DNA of 64,000 nucleotides. It comes from Pedobacter yonginensis (GTDB taxonomy: Bacteria > Bacteroidota > Bacteroidia > Sphingobacteriales > Sphingobacteriaceae). The position numbers and the translations under genes were made by a program. Below the pieces are notes generated by a model. That model saw only the letters and a list, made by a program, of their open reading frames with translations. It searched no databases and was not told the origin of the DNA. Location: assembly GCF_003173595.1 (NCBI RefSeq), contig NZ_QGNZ01000004.1, positions 620,001 through 684,000 of the forward strand. The letters are read 5' to 3'. Below are positions 60,839 through 64,000 of this stretch, piece after piece (position 1 is the stretch's first letter; every line of letters starts with the position of its first letter).

Positions 60839-60982
60839 ATGAAAGAAGGAGAGGATTTTTATTTTAACGAAGATGGTTTTATGGTTTTTACAGAAGCCTA
60901 CCACTTAAAGCGTGGCTATTGTTGTAAAAACAAATGCAAGCATTGTCCGTGGGGATATGGTAAAGAAAAAGAGAAGAAATAG
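60839..60982 (+). CDS. Small Cys-rich protein (DUF5522-like), 47 residues
   Basis: I translated this short ORF directly: MKEGEDFYFNEDGFMVFTEA, then YHLKRGYCCKNKCKHCPWGY, ending GKEKEKK. Four Cys in the pattern CC-x3-C-x2-C plus a nearby His form a likely zinc or iron-sulphur knuckle. It matches the small DUF5522 family. The pattern FTxAYHLKRGYCCxxxCxHCPW is too specific to be chance. It starts 83 nt after the exonuclease stop and may be co-transcribed. Function unknown. Confidence 0.85.
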   Translation: MKEGEDFYFNEDGFMVFTEAYHLKRGYCCKNKCKHCPWGYGKEKEKK

Positions 60983-61135
60983 CTTTTCACACCTTGCAAC
61001 AACAAATTGGGTATTTGGCTAATTGCTAGCATAAATCGATTTTTGTAATTTAGAGAAGCATTTTCATAACCATACCTCAAAACCTTCTTAAACGCATAAA
61101 ATAAGTAAATTAAACCATCCAAATCCTCGCTCCCT

Positions 61136-62326
61136 ATGAGATTCAGAATTTTTATTTGCTCCGTATTTCTAACTCTTTCTATATCTACATTCGCACAGGT
61201 TATCAAACGACTTGATGGAAGCCAAATTCCTGCAGATAGTTTGCACAAAAAAATTGAATACTTAATGCAAACCGCAAATGTATCAGGTGTGGCCATTTCT
61301 GTATTTAATAACAATAAATCTGCTTATACTGAAACGTTTGGCTTTGCGGATGTGCCCAAAAAAATTCCTTTCCAATCCTCTTCGGTGATGTATGGAGCTT
61401 CATTTGCCAAAACCGTTTTTGCATATATCGTAATGCAGCTGGTGCAGGAAAAAGTGATTGACCTCGACAAGCCTCTTGTAGATTATCTGAAAAAGCCTTT
61501 AACAGCTTATAAGATAGAAGGTTGGAGGAGAGGTTATCAAGATCTTATCCAAGATAATCGGTATAAAGTGATAACCGCTCGCATGTGTCTTACCCATACT
61601 ACAGGTTTTCCAAATTGGCGCTGGTTTGAACCCGATAAAAAACTTAAATTTAAGTTTGATCCAGGCACACGATATAGCTATTCGGGAGAGGGACTTTACC
61701 TACTACAGTTCGTTATCGAGCAGATTACTGGAAAGGACTATGAGACCATCTCTCAGGAAAGGGTTTTCAAGCCATTTAATATGATAAATACGAGTCAGGT
61801 TTGGCAAGCACGTTTCGATGACAATATATGTTATGGACACAATGCAAAGGGCGAAACTTACGAACTCATGAAGTGGAAAGAAGCCAGTGCAGGTGGTTCT
61901 ATGAGTACCACTTTGGCTGATTTTACAAAATTCTATTTTGCATTGATTAGTGGTGAAGGTCTCTCACAAAAGATTTTTAAGGCCATGACAAGTCAACAAA
62001 TTCGAATCAGATCCAAAAGTCAGTTTGGGCCATTAGCAATTGTAGATGGACCCGATAATGACAATATTGATTTAGGTTATGGATTAGGTGTTGGCGTGTT
62101 TAAAACGCCTTACGGAAGGGCATTTTTTAAAGAAGGACATGATGATGGTTGGGGACACTATTCGGTTTGCTTTCCAGATAAAAAGATTGCGATTGTAATT
62201 ATGACCAACAACGACAATGGTGAAAGTATATTTAAAGAGTTATTAGCTTACGCCATTGGAGACACCTTTACGCCATGGCAATGGGAAAATTATGTACCTT
62301 ATAATCAAAAAAATAGCAAAAATTAA
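61136..62326 (+). CDS. Secreted serine hydrolase (class C beta-lactamase/esterase family)
   Basis: 396 residues with a Sec signal (MRFRIFICSVFLTLSISTFAQ). Penicillin-binding-protein fold of the AmpC/DD-peptidase/esterase group: SxxK at Ser89-Lys92 in YGASFAKTVF, Tyr182 in RYSYSGEGLYLL (the Y-x-N position is Y-S-G, typical of esterase or peptidase members rather than lactamases), and GHDDGWGHYS in the place of the KTG/HxG box near residue 340. Substrate not deducible: D-Ala peptides, esters and beta-lactams all possible, with ester or peptide more likely. Single gene. Confidence 0.85.
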   Translation: MRFRIFICSVFLTLSISTFAQVIKRLDGSQIPADSLHKKIEYLMQTANVSGVAISVFNNNKSAYTETFGFADVPKKIPFQSSSVMYGASFAKTVFAYIVMQLVQEKVIDLDKPLVDYLKKPLTAYKIEGWRRGYQDLIQDNRYKVITARMCLTHTTGFPNWRWFEPDKKLKFKFDPGTRYSYSGEGLYLLQFVIEQITGKDYETISQERVFKPFNMINTSQVWQARFDDNICYGHNAKGETYELMKWKEASAGGSMSTTLADFTKFYFALISGEGLSQKIFKAMTSQQIRIRSKSQFGPLAIVDGPDNDNIDLGYGLGVGVFKTPYGRAFFKEGHDDGWGHYSVCFPDKKIAIVIMTNNDNGESIFKELLAYAIGDTFTPWQWENYVPYNQKNSKN

Positions 62327-62458
62327 AGGGGCTAATAAGTTTAAGGTGATCAATGTGAATAAGATTGTTCATTCGTCTTTATTAAAGGTTTGAAAATTGG
62401 GCTTTCCAAAAAATATCCAAATATTTATGGAATGGTAAATACTGAACATCATGTATAT

Positions 62459-62812
62459 ATGAAAAAATACGTTCCATTTTTATTGCTCCTCACCTGTATC
62501 ATTACTTTAATCACTAACCAAGCTTATTCTCAACAGCCTGTAAAGAAGATACCACCGAGTTTTGTAACGAAGATCCCATCTGGGCCTTGGTGTCTTGTTT
62601 TGATCAACAACCATCATTATAGCATAGAAGCTAGATTAATTGATAGTTTGATTAAGCCAAAATCGATCAAATCTTTAAAAGTTGAAAAAGACGCTGCCGC
62701 GGCTGCCATATATGGGTACAGGGCAGGAAATGGGTTGGTGCTTATTGAAATTCATAGGCGATATTGGAAATCAGAATTTCCCCGGTTGAAACCCTATCTT
62801 CAAAATCTTTAA
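62459..62812 (+). CDS. Free-standing secreted TonB-plug-like peptide
   Basis: 117 residues from the ATG at 62459, giving a Sec signal (MKKYVPFLLLLTCIITLITN). The mature part contains KSIKSLKVEKDAAAAAIYG followed by YRAGNGLVLIEI, which matches the end of the SusC/TonB receptor plug domain (SxEVLKDAAAAAIYGSRAANGVVLI). No barrel or receptor follows; the protein ends 31 residues later. Similar plug signatures occur in Bacteroidota outside receptors, for example on BlaR1-type peptidases. Function unknown; a TonB-box-free plug could bind a TonB complex component. Confidence 0.7.
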   Translation: MKKYVPFLLLLTCIITLITNQAYSQQPVKKIPPSFVTKIPSGPWCLVLINNHHYSIEARLIDSLIKPKSIKSLKVEKDAAAAAIYGYRAGNGLVLIEIHRRYWKSEFPRLKPYLQNL

Positions 62813-62901
62813 AACATAAATCCCAATAATTTTATTATCATTGTTACAGCCCGTTTATTTATTAAGATAAAATCCCTTCCCAACCTTTGGACTTAAATAA
62901 C

Positions 62902-63399
62902 ATGCACACGAACATCCTCACGGCTAAATTAGATCAAAACGCTCAGCTATTTTTTAACGGGTTGCGGAAAGAACATTTTCCTGTAGAACGAAACTTTCTT
63001 GATGCCCACCTTACGCTCTTCCATAAGTTACCTCATATTCCCAATATTGAAGAGGTAGTTGAATCCATTACCCATTCAAAATTTAATGCTGTTGTAGAGC
63101 GTTTGCAAAGCACCGGGAGAGGAGTTGCTTATTTCATCCAAAGTAATGAACTTTCCGCTTTGCGCCACCAATTGGTCAAGGCTTTTCAAGAACATTTAAG
63201 TCCGCAGGATTTGCAAGGCTTTAGGCCACACATCACCATTCAAAATAAGGTCAGCCCAGAAGAGGCAAAGGCTTTGTTAAACGAATTAAATCAAACGTTT
63301 AAGCCTTTTGAAATTTCAATAGAAGGACTTGATTTGTGGCACTATCTTGATGGACCTTGGCAACATTATCGCTCGTTCCCGTTCATGGAAAATAAATAA
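62902..63399 (+). CDS. 2'-5' RNA ligase-like protein (2H phosphoesterase)
   Basis: 165 residues from the ATG at 62902 (a TTG five codons earlier is weaker). Two-histidine phosphoesterase fold with both catalytic motifs: HLT at 36-38 (DAHLTLFHKL) and HIT at 110-112 (FRPHITIQNK). The spacing of about 74 residues between motifs fits the ThpR/LigT group. Reported activities of the fold are 2'-5' RNA ligation and cyclic phosphodiester hydrolysis; which applies is unknown. Single gene between a plug-like peptide and the convergent photolyase-like gene. Confidence 0.85.
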   Translation: MHTNILTAKLDQNAQLFFNGLRKEHFPVERNFLDAHLTLFHKLPHIPNIEEVVESITHSKFNAVVERLQSTGRGVAYFIQSNELSALRHQLVKAFQEHLSPQDLQGFRPHITIQNKVSPEEAKALLNELNQTFKPFEISIEGLDLWHYLDGPWQHYRSFPFMENK

Positions 63400-63429
63400 T
63401 ATACCACTATAATTTGAATAGGATTAAGG

Positions 63430-64000
63430 TTATAAATCTTCTAGATGATTTAGGTAGCAGTTGGCACGTGTTAAAATCGCCTCCTTGTTCGCAGGCGCCA
63501 TCTTATCCCATAAGCGATACACAGTGGAAAGCCTAAAATTTAGACTTAGCTTTTCGCGATGAAGATCATGGAAATTCCAATACAGACTGTTAAACGGACA
63601 AGCATTATCTTCTGTCTTTTTGCTTCGGTCATAATGGCAATTTTCACAATAATTGCTTTGCTTATGAATGTAGTTGGCACTTCCGGTATAAGGTTTTGAA
63701 CCAATGATGCCACCATCAGCATATTGACTCATTCCTCTGGTATTGGTAATTTCTACCCATTGAATGGCATCAATATAAATCCCCAAATACCAGAAGTCAA
63801 CCTCATCGGGATGAATACCGGCCAGCAGAGCGAAGTTTCCCGTAATCATCAGTCGCTGGATGTGGTGGGCATAAGCATGTTCCAACGATTGGCTAATACT
63901 ATGCTTCAAACAGTTCATTTTTGTCTTACCTGTCCAATACCAATTTGGCAATTTTCTTTGGTGGTCGAAATAGTTCAATTTCTCAAAATCGGGCATTTTG
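63430..64000 (-). CDS. Photolyase/cryptochrome-related protein, C-terminal part (cut by window edge)
   Basis: The frame is open past base 64000 (codon before the internal Met at 63996 is Lys), so only the last about 190 residues are present. They match the catalytic C-terminal region of deoxyribodipyrimidine photolyase-related proteins of the FeS-BCP/CryPro group: RLMITGNFALLAG, DEVDFWYLGIYIDAIQWVE, GMSQYADGGIIGSKPYTGS and a Cys cluster (YCENCHYDRSKKTEDNACPFN) that ligands a 4Fe-4S cluster with a more upstream Cys. These repair (6-4) photoproducts or act as light sensors. Ends near the 2'-5' ligase-like gene with 30 nt between stops. Confidence 0.88.
   Translation of the reverse strand, partial: KMPDFEKLNYFDHQRKLPNWYWTGKTKMNCLKHSISQSLEHAYAHHIQRLMITGNFALLAGIHPDEVDFWYLGIYIDAIQWVEITNTRGMSQYADGGIIGSKPYTGSANYIHKQSNYCENCHYDRSKKTEDNACPFNSLYWNFHDLHREKLSLNFRLSTVYRLWDKMAPANKEAILTRANCYLNHLEDL

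Overview
This window is chromosomal DNA from a member of the Bacteroidota, most likely the family Sphingobacteriaceae (a Pedobacter-like organism). The support is the T9SS plug protein, the lipoprotein TamL, a PUR-type DUF3276 protein, long NusB, LytTR regulators, SusC-like plug signatures, AT-rich spacers, weak Shine-Dalgarno use, and promoters of the TTTG / 19 nt / TAnnTTTG type. The genus is inference; no rRNA gene is present.

Layout. 1-6.9 kb: housekeeping (CCA-adding enzyme, cut by the window edge; threonylcarbamoyl-AMP synthase; glycosyltransferase; dapD; S4 RNA-binding protein; EcsC; deaminase; OmpH-like lipoprotein). 6.9-8.3 kb: gene-free tandem repeat array (locus 1). 8.4-10.3 kb: gyrB. 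10.4-14.7 kb: minus-strand operon of four exported proteins (FGE-like, Gfo/Idh/MocA, ApbE, hydroxypyruvate-isomerase-like). 14.9-18.4 kb: T9SS plug and ABC-F ATPase. 18.5-25.6 kb: Rrf2 regulator with a NAD(P)-binding partner, pyrD, a 94-bp repeat array, AlkD-like protein, a tRNA-Cys plus small-ORF transcript, rRNA methyltransferase and TamL. 25.6-31.1 kb: membrane protein, patatin-barrel protein, TspO, M28 peptidase, reduced M16-like protein. 31.4-42.8 kb: signalling region with two response-regulator genes, a 23-residue repeat protein, a PHP/CehA-like hydrolase, a four-gene two-component group interrupted by repeat locus 2, and an ankyrin protein. 42.9-47.3 kb: stress and storage genes (KatE-type catalase, YciF-like ferritin-like protein, alpha-amylase). 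47.5-54.3 kb: tRNA-Arg, MgtE, HAD hydrolase, YchF, a small membrane protein, DUF3276, ABC exporter. 54.4-54.9 kb: repeat locus 3. 55.0-59.7 kb: leucine-type dehydrogenase, nusB, DUF1573, yajC, YbbR-like, coaE. 59.8-64 kb: ligase-associated exonuclease, DUF5522, serine hydrolase, a plug-like peptide, a 2'-5' RNA ligase-like protein and the C-terminal part of a photolyase-related protein.

The most unusual content is not protein-coding. Three arrays (about 7.0-8.25, 37.7-38.9 and 54.4-54.9 kb) have different periods (250, 394 and 113 bp) and little overall identity. Even so they share one architecture: a left arm (TTTGGA-AAGC-like box, 17-18 nt, GTCCCGC, then TCGGGTTTA) and a right arm (AAACCCGATTG-like box, a short hairpin with a TTTTC/TCTTC loop, AGCGGGA, then the complement of the first box). 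Arm sequences differ between loci while the pairing is kept, which is what a structured RNA or a palindromic DNA element would show. In loci 1 and 3 the tandem copies are duplications of the left arm with a single right arm.

Other points: several -7 promoter boxes lie only 4-8 nt before the ATG, suggesting leaderless mRNAs. A protein with six exact 23-residue repeats, a kinase with a 21-residue coiled-coil repeat and a free-standing secreted SusC-plug-like peptide are also present.
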